Below, piece by piece: positions 35,540-45,536 of a stretch of 64,000 nucleotides of DNA. The notes under the pieces are model-generated. The model was not told the origin of the DNA. It saw only the letters and a list, made by a program, of their open reading frames with translations, and did not search any database. Every line of letters begins with the position of its first letter. The stretch's first letter is position 1. The translations under genes were made by a program, and so were the position numbers. Source of the stretch: Daphnia carinata (Eukaryota > Arthropoda > Branchiopoda > Diplostraca > Daphniidae); NCBI RefSeq assembly GCF_022539665.2, contig NC_081338.1, forward strand, positions 1,178,001-1,242,000, written 5' to 3'.

Positions 35540-36112
35540 ATGTCCGTTCAATGGGAACCCCTTACCGATGAAGACTGGAGCTTCATTGACAACATCTGGA
35601 AGCAGGGGACCCCTTTAAGCGGCACCATCGAGCTGGACAACTCAAACGACAGCGACAAGACAGCCAGCCTGCCGGACGACCGCTCACCGTCCGAGAAAAT
35701 AGGCGGAAGCCTAATAGACTCAGACTTAGATGCCTACTTTTCAAACCCCTGCAGCCTGAACCACTTGGTGGAGGACGCATTCGGGAACACCGATTGGGGG
35801 AAGTTCATGGCATTGGATCGCTACGTGACCCGACTGAAGAACGGCACGAGCAACAGAAAATGGACACCGTTCGGCCTTCCTACCATGGAATGGCCACCTA
35901 CTGATTTCATCCACAAAGCAAGAAAGGCGATGGAGGCTCAGCCGAGCAACCCACCGGCAACCAGCCCAGGATTGTACCGACTCCTTTTTCTTTTCCCACA
36001 CTACCATTTATTCCCGAACTTCTTTCTTTCTAGCCCGGGGATACGCCGCGGGCAACAATATGGTGCGCCCTCTATGTTTTCCTCGCCTCCTCCAAATAGC
36101 CATACGAACTAA
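35540..36112 (+). CDS. orphan 190-aa ORF between pol and env
   Basis: ATG at 35540 opens 190 codons (MSVQWEPLTDEDWSFIDNIW). The first third is acidic and Ser-rich; the middle has Trp-containing segments (WGKFMALDRYV, WTPFGLPTMEWPP); the last ~40 residues are Pro/hydrophobic. I recognise no domain. It lies 265 bp after the integrase stop and before env, where some gypsy elements carry extra genes. It could be an element accessory protein or the remnant of a larger gene. The uninterrupted frame in an otherwise damaged element is notable, though a frame this length could survive by chance. Confidence 0.5.
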   Translation: MSVQWEPLTDEDWSFIDNIWKQGTPLSGTIELDNSNDSDKTASLPDDRSPSEKIGGSLIDSDLDAYFSNPCSLNHLVEDAFGNTDWGKFMALDRYVTRLKNGTSNRKWTPFGLPTMEWPPTDFIHKARKAMEAQPSNPPATSPGLYRLLFLFPHYHLFPNFFLSSPGIRRGQQYGAPSMFSSPPPNSHTN

Positions 36113-36805
36113 GCACCATACTGCCGGCTCCCCACGCCCCATGGTAAACCCATGTTCCAACTTTTTACACGCGTGACACGACGATCACGTAGACCTTCTC
36201 TCCCTCCCGCCACCCCGTATGATGCTCCGGATACAAACGGATAAAATTCCCCCACGCCTCCTACTTCAACGAACTCTCCACTAGCCATCTCTAATAAACA
36301 CATTCCCACCCCACCAGGTCCTTCTTCACGCTCCCGCAAGAGTTTAAATTACCCCCCCCCCCATGCGTGTAAACTCCCCTCCAACCACCCTTCCATCCCT
36401 CAAACACCCCCCTTCCGCCCAACGTTCAGGATGTCTTGAATAAAAACGGATACGAACGGCGTACGCGAACGTACGTCACCGTAGCTCTGTAGGCCATTCC
36501 CTCTCTCTTGTCTCTACCTTCTCTTCATGAATTTTTCTTCCCCATCCTTCCCCCACAGCAGCATTGCCATGTTTCTCCTGTAATTCTCTAGCGCGACCAT
36601 TACCCCCAACCGTTGTTTCCCCCCATATAAGCTAAGATATTTTAAACCCGACCAGATACAGCCTCATAAGGCTAAATAGCCTTAGATATTTTGTGTCCCT
36701 GTAGTTCCATACGTATATGTAAACCCCCTTTCAATAATTGTATAAAAAGGAAAAGAGTACTGCCAAGCAATATGGTAGTTAAACGAAGATGTTTTTTTTT
36801 AGATC
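36113..36805. other. C-rich spacer before env
   Basis: No coding content recognised. It includes a C-run near 36353-36362 and ends in a T-tract acceptor site before the env ATG. Confidence 0.5.
36792..36802 (+). promoter_or_regulatory. possible splice acceptor for env RNA
   Basis: A run of T followed by AG at 36801-36802 lies three bases before the env ATG at 36806. Gypsy-type env genes are expressed from spliced RNA, so this placement is suggestive; the donor was not located. Confidence 0.55.
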
Positions 36806-37794
36806 ATGCTGACCCTTATCACACTGACGCTACTGCTCTCATCGACAGAAGCATTCCAAACCACGGTATGCAACTGCAATAACCCGACGGGAGTTGGACT
36901 TCTCCAATTCTCCGACGGTCTGTGCGAGCCTGCCACGCGCGCTTCTCACGCTAAGGTGGACTACCGAGTAATGACCGACAAAAAGGCAGCCTTCAACTTC
37001 CCTGGATATATCTGCGGCAGATGGAAATCAATCAAACACATCACAATCAATTTCGTGGGACAAGCCATAATCGTTCCAGAACGCATCGCCATGGAAACAA
37101 CAGCCGTAGAGTGCGATATCATGAGACAGTCAAAGCGATGCAACGAGAGCCCAATGACCATATCAGAAAACAAATGGGTATTCAATCAAGAGCCAGACGA
37201 TGTAGGATATTGGCTGAGGACCACATACTGTGGTCACCACCAACTTGGATTCTCCAAGATGACTCCAAATAACATATTGGAAGACAATCATTTGGGACCA
37301 ACCGCAACCACCGTGCGTTCTCTCACGAACCGATGAAGGCGATATAATTAACACACCATTGGGAAAAGCCAGTCGTCGTTCCGCAGCATGACCTAGCCGA
37401 CGCTTTTCGTTACCAAGATGTCGATTTCTTCGAGTACCAGCATCAAACCAATCCCGCATATACCGATACGCCGGTTAGCCCAATGGATGTGATGGCCGAC
37501 ATTACAGCAGCCATGAACGAACATTCCGCGACTGGACCAAATCTAAACACAGGAGCATCCGCAATCGTCGTTTCGGCAGCTGAAAAAGCCGGTCTCGGCA
37601 CTTTTACCAATTGGTTCGAGAATTTTAAAGTATACTCGTTTATTATTCTACTTATCGCTGCCTTCCTCTTACTCGCTCGCGGCTGCTATGCCTTTGGACT
37701 TTGTGGTTTAATATGGAAATGTTGTTGTAAACCCCCCCGCCCCCCTCCTACAGCAGTGTACCGACCGCAGAATAACCGCCCAAGAGAGCCCTAA
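36806..37794 (+). pseudogene. env: env-like membrane glycoprotein gene, broken
   Basis: ATG at 36806 begins with a hydrophobic signal-peptide-like stretch of about 16 residues, followed at once by a Cys-rich ectodomain segment (several Cys within the first 40 residues). The first frame stops at 37334-37336. A second frame, 37483-37794, supplies a long hydrophobic membrane segment near 37625-37715, then a Cys-rich and Pro-rich cytoplasmic tail. The two frames differ, and the ~140 bp between them contains stops, so the gene is disrupted. At about 330 codons in total it is short for an envelope protein, which suggests internal loss as well. The viral family it came from is not clear from sequence alone. 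Confidence 0.7.
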
Positions 37795-37829
37795 ATTTCT
37801 TTTGGATTGCGGGACGCAATCTGGTATGA

Positions 37830-37839
37830 CGGGGAGCGA
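37830..37839 (+). promoter_or_regulatory. polypurine tract
   Basis: CGGGGAGCGA lies immediately before the 3' LTR and is the likely plus-strand DNA primer site, as in other LTR elements. Confidence 0.65.
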
Positions 37840-38492
37840 TGTAATGAATCGTCTAGCGAAGCCCCTTCTCACCCTCTCTTTCTCAAATAGACTAGAATCT
37901 TATGCCTGTAGCCCCTTGTTACTCAAAGCTTTCACTTACTAACCTAGTTTAAAACCCCCTTAGAAATATAATAAAAAACGAAGACATGTCCCGGCACGTC
38001 GGCTAAAAATAGATTTATGTCGGTTGGTCTGAGTTTGCCCGAAATGGCCTAAAGTTGCCCGACCGATTTTTAGCTATCGTTCAAATTCGTCCGATACCGT
38101 CCGAATTTGCCCGCCTATACCTCTCCACGGCGCCCAAAATCGCCCGATACCGCCCGATATCGCCGTCTATCTTTTAGCACTGTCCCATAGGATGGCTAGC
38201 GTATAAAAAGCCATCGACAACTCGCAGTAGTTAGTCGTCCCTTGAGAGAGCTATCTCGTGTGTACCTCAGCATCCTTCCGAGCCGCTACCTCATTCCCCA
38301 CAAGCTGAGCGTAAGTACCCTTCTTAGTAATATTCACTACTTGTCTTAGTCTTCCGTAGCAGTGTATGCCCAAGTAATATTTGCGTAACTGTAGGCCGTT
38401 GCCTCTCGACCTGTTCGCCCAATTGACTATTTGTGGTATTCTAATACACGTTTCTTAAATACGTATTGTCTTGTGCCTACCTATACGCGACA
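37840..38492 (+). repeat. gypsy 3' LTR
   Basis: Begins TGTAATGAATCGTCTAGCG, ends CGCGACA. A TATAAAAAG box at 38202-38210 corresponds to CATATAAG in the 5' copy. Confidence 0.88.
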
Positions 38493-38598
38493 TTGTGAGT
38501 AACAGCGCCACGTTTAAGTTTATTTCTCCGTATTGGAGGCAACATGACAACGTCGTGTCCTCCTTTACACTAGTACAAACATTTGGAAAATATTATGG

Positions 38599-40390
38599 TT
38601 GCCAATCTTAAACGGAATAAGTCTAAAAAGGGACGAAAAGTTTTTTGTTGAAACCTCGTCGTTGAAGCCTGTCATTCCAGGAGTACGACACAACAACCGT
38701 AGTGTACATTGGAAAAACATGACAAAACAAACTCTCTCTCAAAAACCACTACCGACCGATGAAGAGATAGAAGATGATTGTTGTTTCATCGCGGCTGCAA
38801 TAATGTGCCCTATAACTGCCGAAGGAAAAGATGAATCTTCAACCGAAAAACAGAAAGTCAGCGTAACTGTAAGAGGTTCATTTTGAGACTCGAAAATGGA
38901 AAAATAAGAGTGGAAATTTTGTGATTTAAAATGAAAAGCTATACAGGGAAACTTTAAAAAGTGGAAAATTCCAGAAAAAAGTTGTTTGTACCTGTCGACA
39001 ACCATGAAAGAATTCTACACTCATATTATGACGGTGTCGCTTCTGGTCACTTTTGCATCAAACACACGCTCCACAAGATTATTGATTCTTTCTGTTGGCC
39101 AAATGTGACGCTTATCCGATTATCAATCAAACGGATTGAGCTTAAGGCACACTGGCAAAGCAAAGGGTGTCGCAGGATTTTTTCCTACCCTTTCCTTCTA
39201 GCAATTACATAGAGGAGGTAGGGCGTGGTTGGAACAAAAAACTCATATTTGTTCCCTACGATTACAAAAATTGTCCTACTTGACTAAAAAATATAATAGA
39301 TTTGTAGCCAGTTATCTCAGCTTCATAACAGTATTTTTTGGGTTCGGCAAAGATGAACGTCTGCTATGTGTAAAAAACTGGAGGTACATCAAGATGTTTC
39401 AATTGCCAATTCTACTCGGCAATTGAAACAGGGTGTCTGGGCAATTGAAACGTGAGTTTTTCCATAAAAGAGCTTCCGGTTTTACGAAGAAACTAAAATG
39501 GCGATATCTCAGAATCTGGGATACGTATTTTGATGAATTTTTTACAGTAATACAAAGAATTTTAATCTTTATTTTTTAAGGTGTTTTATAACTTTATGTA
39601 GTAACTAGATATTATTTAATGAATTTCGGTAATTTCGGCTAATACGCTGCATAGGGCTATAACACCGTTGCCAGACTACAGTAAGGGGGACGCGCATACG
39701 GAAATCGCAATTGGAAAACGGTGTTCCAATTGCCCCTAGCATGGGTCTTAACGGAGTTTTAATGTTTATAGGGGATAAAATTTAGCTAGGAAAAAATTAA
39801 TGTTATCAGTTTATAGCTTAATGAACGACGAATGATTCAAGACATTTTTTAATGATTTCCTCCATCGTTTTAGGTGTGAAAACGAAAAAATTGTCTGCGA
39901 AAAAACTACAAATGGACAGTCAAAAAACAACTTTCTGGGATAACTCGAAAACTTTTAGAGTCTAAAGCCTCCAATTTTTTCTAAAAATGTAGAACCCTAA
40001 TTCCCGTTAACTCAAATTTTTTAACGAAATCTCTTACATACTTTAAGTGGTAGAATTTTTGTTTCAATGGCCGCGTGTTCCAATTGCGCCCTACCTCCCC
40101 TACTTCTGTGCCATAGATCACCAGAGCAAATTATAACGGATCGAGGAAAACTTTTTACGTCGTTACGTCCGATCTAGAAGCCGCTAAAAGAAAGTGCACA
40201 CAAATCGCAAAACAGTTTCAAGTTATCAGTGGCAAGCAAATGGAGTGGTAGAACAAAGGAACGAAACATTGGTGGCAATGCCTTCAATATACATTAGTAG
40301 TACCCAACGTCATTTGAGGCAAATTCTACCATACGCATGCTTTGCATACAATACGGCAAGACAAGACAATTGCCAGACGTTGCTAGAGAC
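38599..40390 (+). pseudogene. pol: second gypsy-like pol relic (RNase H end to integrase)
   Basis: The frame 38599-38886 contains LSQKPLPTDEEIEDD, like the RNase H-integrase linker. The frame 38961-39212 reads LFVPVDNHERILHSYYDG ... GHFCIKHTLHKI, the His-His half of the integrase zinc module. After a MITE (39212-40100) the core resumes with CHRSPEQIITDRG at about 40109 (second Asp) and ANGVVEQRNETLVAM at about 40236 (catalytic Glu), then CFAYNTARQ. The first-Asp segment is missing. This family differs from the 28.7-38.5 kb element. Confidence 0.78.
39212..40100. mobile_element. 889-bp MITE, TA target site
   Basis: The left edge GAGGAGGTAGGGCG and the complement of the right edge GGGGAGGTAGGGCG form inverted termini that extend through TTGGAAC with mismatches. 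TA lies at both borders (39210-39211, 40101-40102), as in Tc1/mariner insertions. It carries no gene. Copies of CAATTGGAAC/CAATTGAAAC recur inside it. Confidence 0.78.
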
Positions 40391-40471
40391 ATTTTGAATA
40401 TTCCCGCCACTGGCGCAGGCAGTGAGAGGGCTTTCATCACAGGAAAAATGTTTTTGGGATTGTTCGATTGA
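40370..40471 (+). pseudogene. hAT transposase C-terminal fragment
   Basis: A frame reads LPDVARDILNIPATGAGSERAF, the conserved start of the hAT dimerisation region (Pro, Ala-Thr, Ser-Glu-Arg). It abuts the gypsy integrase relic with no spacer, and a stop follows at about 40471. Confidence 0.7.
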
Positions 40472-41002
40472 GCTCTCTAAGGTTCTTAATTAATTCTTCC
40501 TCCGCTTATTCTTGTTCTTCTTGTTCTTCTTCTTCAAACGAGCTCAATGAAATCGATTTGGTGTCCGACAAGCACCTGATTGGAATTTATATTGCATTGG
40601 CGAATAATAATTCAGAATCTTATGCAATGATGCCTGAGAAAGTGCAAGTCATTCTAAACATATTGTGTTCTGCAAATAGTATAAAATCACGGGTATAAAC
40701 CGTCAAACCGTGGTGCGATCTGTACTAAAAAAGGTCGAACCGAATCGCACCAGTTTCACCTTTTTTTTATATACCCAGCTATTCGGCCAAAATCGTGTCC
40801 GATCGTCGAGGGACTATGCGCTAAATAGGCGTGACCGTTTGGTTGTGATACGTCTGCGCACTCCGTGTGTGTATGAGAAAGCCTAAACAAAGCACGGAAT
40901 TGGCAATAAGCTCTAGACCCTTCTCACGGAAATGGCAAGTATTATTGTTATACTATGTTGACCAAGAAGCCTGTTGTGATAAACAATATTATAGCGGTAG
41001 CC
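40472..41002. other. no gene recognised
   Basis: A Ser-rich plus frame at 40468-40698 has no motif. A short inverted GGTGCGA/TCGCACC pair lies at about 40711-40749. Confidence 0.4.
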
Positions 41003-42892
41003 ATGGGAAACTCTTCTGGGAAAGCTAGTACAAAAAATGTTCCAAAACAAACGGGATGTTCCATAAATTTCATTGGACACTCGCAATTGGAGACTGAGGT
41101 ACGGAAACACTACATGTAATTCATTTGATTCATAAAATTCTCCGATATCAGCAGTTTGTGTCATGTTTCAACATTGTAGCAAAAATAAGAATAAGGAAAT
41201 ATTCTCCTTGTTTCTAAGCACTATATATTAGAGAAAAAAAAAACAATAATTTGTTTGCAAGAGAAAACCTCATTGATGTCCTTTAATTGTTTATTAGTAT
41301 TTAATTGTGGTTTCCCTCTTGCTTTTTCAATCAAGCAAAGTTTGGCAGCCTTAGCGGAGTCAAAGGTTTAAACCTGAATTGTCTATTCCATAAGCTAAGA
41401 TTTATCAACCTTTTTATCTTTTATTAGGAAAGAAGAAGAGCTGATTTACTGGCATTTGAAGAGCAGCAAGCAAAAAGGCTGGCAGATGAAGCACAGTTGA
41501 GGAGTTTTTCTCAAGCAAATCATAATAAAGTAATCCTAACACTGTCTTTGTTTATATTCCTAACGAACTCTGTTATTATTCATTTTAGTTTCTTAATCAA
41601 ATAACGGAGAGCCAAAAAGAATTTGAGTATAAACTGGCAGAAGTACATCAGCAAAAAGAAGAATCACGACAAAAATTCTCGAAACAGCTACATGAAACAG
41701 AAGCTGAAATGGAAGCCAGTGTTATTGATGTTTTGAAAAGTATACAGGCTCACAGAGATCAAAAACAACTCCAAGATCTGGTGAAAGCAGAAGAAAATCA
41801 AAGCCGGTCTCTGCTAGCCATAAAGCTAGAAGAATTCAAGAACCTACGAAAAGAAGATATTTTGGGTATGTAAATGCCTAATCATCTGATTCCTTTATTT
41901 ATGTATCAATAACAAAATTAATTAACACAGCTGCCATGAAGACACAGCTAGAACAAGATATATCTGGTCAAAAAGCTAACTTCAGTAAAAACCTCTTTCG
42001 TGATATCCAAATACAGTAGGCAGCAAAGTGTTAGATTTCATCCTTGTGATATTGAAAAGGCTATTTGTGTAATCATTTTTAGGGATGAAGTAAAAAACCG
42101 CCAAATTGAAAAAATTCTACAACATCGGCAAAAAGATCAAGCTGATCTAGTCATGTCGCTTTTACAAGAAGAGTCTTGGCAGTATCAGGCGTTCTCATCG
42201 TTTCTGTCCAAACGTGACCGACGGACTGCCGAGTTAACTGAAGATATTCGAACAGTCATAACTAAACTGAATCAACTGACCGCTTGGGAATTGGATCGCA
42301 AAAACCGTCAATTAGACATCACCAATGTAAGTGGAATTTGTAGAGTTATTCTTTTTCTTATCCAATCTAGATAAGGAATGATTCGGTTTGTGTTCGAAAA
42401 GAACTTGCTGTTGGACAACCGCCTTCATCTCGCTGAATTGCTATCCCAGTTGATAGAGCAACAACAAATGCGCCGCAAAGATCTCAAGCTCCTTCTGGAA
42501 GAAATGGAAGTTCAACGACAAAATCAAGCATCCGACTATTGGCTTGTGCAGTTCCAACGCTTAGTAGATAACATACCCGATGGCATTCAATGTCCCAAAG
42601 ACTATCGACCAAGTGCCCCTAATTGTGCTCTGGATGACGCCGTTGCTTCCGCTCCTCCTGTGGAAGTTTTTATGGAAACTTACTGTGTAGTCTGCTTAGA
42701 TAATTCTGTAAGTTTTAAAATGATTTCATATGCATTTCAAAAATTTATTTGAATACCATTTTTCTATTACAGTGCCAAGTTATCTTCCTTCTTTGTGGAC
42801 ATCTATGTTGCTGTGTCGAATGCGGCAGGAAACTAAATCAATGTCCCATGTGTAGGACAACCATCGTGAAACAACTCCAAGTACATTCATAA
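41003..42892 (+). CDS. LRSAM1-like: LRSAM1-like RING E3 ligase, C-terminal half
   Basis: Exons: possible first exon 41003-41098 (ATG, MGNSSGKAS), then 41428-41529, 41589-41865, 41931-42015, 42083-42326, 42371-42707 and 42773-42892 (TAA). The middle exons form the long coiled coil of LRSAM1 (ESQKEFEYKLAEVHQQ ... SLLQEESWQYQAF ... YWLVQFQRLVD). Exon 42371 holds a PSAP motif (RPSAPNC), the type that binds TSG101. The RING (CVVC, CGHLCCCVEC, CPMC) spans the last two exons. LRSAM1 ubiquitylates TSG101 and acts in endosomal sorting and autophagy of bacteria. The N-terminal leucine-rich repeats and the SAM domain are not seen. Exon 42371-42707 is 337 nt, one base off phase with its donor at 42326, so a frameshift or miscalled site is likely. 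The first exon is inferred from phase and its start context. Confidence 0.82.
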
Positions 42893-43087
42893 TATGTATC
42901 ATTGTCGTTATCATTCATAATATCTTTATTGCTGATCATTGTCATATCTGTGTGCCTTTGGCATCTCTAAGAAAATGGTTATTCACTTTTTTCCAAATAC
43001 TGTCGTTTAATGTCGGAATTTCGTACTTTTCTTTCGCATCGCTCTTTTTTTAATTTCCGTACAAATACAAAATTTACGAGTAATTTG
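42893..43087. other. gap between convergent genes
   Basis: 195 bp holding the 3' ends of the LRSAM1-like (plus) and POLE3 (minus) transcripts. AATATCTTTATTG-like AT-rich sequence is present. Confidence 0.5.
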
Positions 43088-43640
43088 TCAGGAAGATTCA
43101 TTCCCATCTTCATCTTCATTTTCCTTTTCATTCTCTCCACCCTCATCTGATGCCTCTTCAACATCCTCTGGTTTCTTATCAGATTTTTCTTGTTTCCGCT
43201 TAGCGACAGCCTCTTTCCGTTCTTTCTGCACCTTCTTGTAAACTGAGAAAGCCAAAAATGTTGCAAAATACTTATCATTCTACAAGAACAACATACCTTC
43301 AAGTGAGGCTTGTAGAGGTTCAATGAATTTTTCAAACTCCATGTCAGCCATGGCTCCCAGCACATCTTGACCACTAATAATCTTCAATTAGATATGATTA
43401 ATTTTCAACTACTACACTAGTCGAGAAGCATTTTTAAATTTAATCATTTTTAACCTTTCTGTTAGCTCTCATGGCCAGGTTGTTGGAGCAAGATGTACAA
43501 TACAGAACAAAGACTGAGGCAGCTTTAGCAATGGCAGTTCTGGCTTCTTTTGAAACATTTACACCTTCTGGTAACGAATCTTTTATAATTCTTGCCACTA
43601 TTGAGTTTGGCAAATTTAAGTCTTCTGGTCGTTCTGCCAT
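43088..43640 (-). CDS. POLE3: DNA polymerase epsilon subunit 3 / CHRAC histone-fold protein
   Basis: Three exons join in phase: 43455-43640 ([23 protein letters not shown]), 43297-43381 and 43088-43242 (TGA), giving roughly 140 residues, close to the usual size. The first two exons encode the histone fold ([21 protein letters not shown], then [19 protein letters not shown]). The last is a Lys-rich then acidic tail ([20 protein letters not shown]). The protein pairs with a second histone-fold subunit in polymerase epsilon at replication forks and in the CHRAC/ACF chromatin remodeller; the Drosophila counterpart is Chrac-14. All splice sites are GT-AG and no stop interrupts it, so it looks functional. 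Confidence 0.95.
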
Positions 43641-44039
43641 TTGTTTGTTGTATGTCTATCTAAACAACAAGACATTATGAATTGGCACAAAACAGACGAA
43701 GAGATGAGAAGCACTATTGATTGATATTGTAGGTGGAAAACTATTTCATCTTTTCAGACACTTAAAACAATTTTAAGTTAAACATTAACTAGTATCATAA
43801 CATGTTTCAAGTGTAGGCAACACTACAGACAAAACAAATCGCTTCCTACAGTGGCGACTACAAAATTTATTAGGAGATTTTCTATACATCACCTGCGTCT
43901 TCTCAACTATCAAGTAGTTGAGATCAATGTATATAAGTCTAAGGAGTCTCTGTTATGCGTACTTCACCGATACAGAGTTGACTTGGTCAGCTACACCGTT
44001 TAACCGCGCCAAACTGTTGTGGTTTTTGTTAAATCTATT
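43641..44039. other. upstream region of POLE3
   Basis: No gene. It contains the POLE3 promoter on minus and a TATATAAG element at 43931-43938 on plus with no gene attached. Confidence 0.4.
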
Positions 44040-44048
44040 GTAACGACG

Positions 44049-44696
44049 GGGGTTAGCGTAAAATGCGGACGCGGACTGCGGACTGGATAAACTGCGGACT
44101 TTTACCTGCGGACTGTCACCAAATTTTTGAAAAAATATTCGCGCACCTCGGGGTAAAATGCGGAATAAAGAGCAGTTCTATCATAGGGTAATTTATTAAC
44201 CGATAGACACATTTGACACAAATATAGTTGGTTCATCGCAAAGTAAAAATTTCTTTCTTTGACATCAGTCATCTTCTAATATAAAAAAATGTTACCTCCA
44301 TCCTTGTATTTAAATAGTAGGCCTACTTCATCACTTCTTGATAATTTCACCCTAAAACACATGTTGCATAATCAAATCACGCCCATAAATGTGATGTCTT
44401 TATTGTGAAATGCAATACTTTAATTAATTTTTCTTCAATTTTAATTTTGCCAGTTACCTTGATAACTAATTTGATCTCTTCACAGGTCTATCTGATCTGA
44501 CGTATCAAGGACAACAGTGCTGTTTGTCCGCCTCAAATGTTTATGTGCTATGCTGCATTCCCGTATAATACGCCGACTGCGGTCCATTGTGGCATGGATA
44601 AACTGCGGACTACTGTCAAAAATTTTGTGACAGTCCGCAGGTAAAAGTCCGCAGTTTATCCAGTCCGCGGTCAACGTCCCCATTTTACGCTGACCC
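44049..44696. mobile_element. 648-bp MITE with a 9-bp target duplication
   Basis: GTAACGACG flanks it at 44040-44048 and 44697-44705. Ends are inverted for about 70 bp (44049-44118 and 44625-44694), starting GGGTTAGCGTAAAATG / GGGTCAGCGTAAAATG and carrying several TGCGGACT motifs. A 9-bp duplication is typical of Mutator-like elements. No coding content. Confidence 0.82.
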
Positions 44697-44715
44697 GTAA
44701 CGACGACGTTTCCGA

Positions 44716-45225
44716 GGGTCACTGTAAAACGCGGGCCGCGGACTAGAAAAACTGCGGACTTTTAGCTGCAAACTGTCACATTTTTGAGAATGTATTCGCG
44801 GACCTCGAGGTAAAATACTGACCGTTTCGTACGCGTACCGTTTAAAATTGCGGAACGGGTAGGACAAACAGCGGACTGATATTTTGCGGATATACATTAC
44901 AGTACCCATTGCCTACCCGGACCCCATTACAATACCGTTGATATCGGTATTTAAATTATCAAAATCTAAAATAACAAACTTAATTATAATTAAATCAACA
45001 TATTTTGTTAATTTGAAATACGAAAATTAAGAGAAGTTTCTATCTAGGGAAATTTATTAACCGATAAACACATTTGACACAAGTATGGTTGGTTCATCGC
45101 AAAGGAAAAATTATCGTTCATTGACATACAGTCATCTTTTAATAAAAACAAAAATTTTCCATCCACTCATGTATTTAAAAAGCACTTCAACTCTTGTTGA
45201 TAATTTTCCTCTAAAATCTACACTA
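44716..45225. mobile_element. second, truncated copy of the same MITE family
   Basis: It starts GGGTCACTGTAAAACGCGG and follows the left half of the 44049 copy (same order of GCGGACTTTTAGCTGC, ATTTATTAACCGATA, TTGGTTCATCGCAAAG segments). The homology stops near 45225, before any right terminus. Confidence 0.7.
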
Positions 45226-45487
45226 TATAAAAAAAAAGGAAAAAACGAAGGAGCCTGTGTCGGTCACGCTGTGCATTTGTTGTGATTGGCTGGCAAGGGG
45301 TACTACGTCAAAATCCCCGTTGGCTGGAGTGTTTCGGTGAGATGGGGTTTTGGAAGACCAGATAACGAAATAAGACCAGGCTGGAAATGTGGAATTAGAT
45401 CATTTTTCAGTCTACAGGCTTTGCGTAAACGGGTGGGCAACGGCACGTATGCCGACGGGCAGAGACTGTACGGTGGAGTCTTTTAGC
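45226..45487. other. unique sequence before the GAA tract
   Basis: A GC-richer 260-bp segment with no recognised gene. Its open frame runs into the triplet tract only by chance. Confidence 0.4.
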
Positions 45488-45493
45488 AAAAAA

Positions 45494-45536
<43 letters not shown>

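Larger units (their letters stand above)
28725..38492 (+). mobile_element. Ty3/gypsy LTR retrotransposon with an env-like gene
   Basis: Two 653-bp LTRs (28725-29377, 37840-38492) flank gag, protease, RT, RNase H, integrase, an orphan ORF and an env-like gene, all on plus. The LTRs differ by many substitutions and small indels, and the coding genes have several frameshifts, so the copy is old and cannot move unaided. No flanking target duplication or TGG primer site was recognised. Confidence 0.92.

Noticed and set aside
28720-38497. Target-site duplication around the gypsy element
   Set aside because: Bases before 28725 (AAAGG) and after 38492 (TTGTG) do not match, so no duplication can be claimed.
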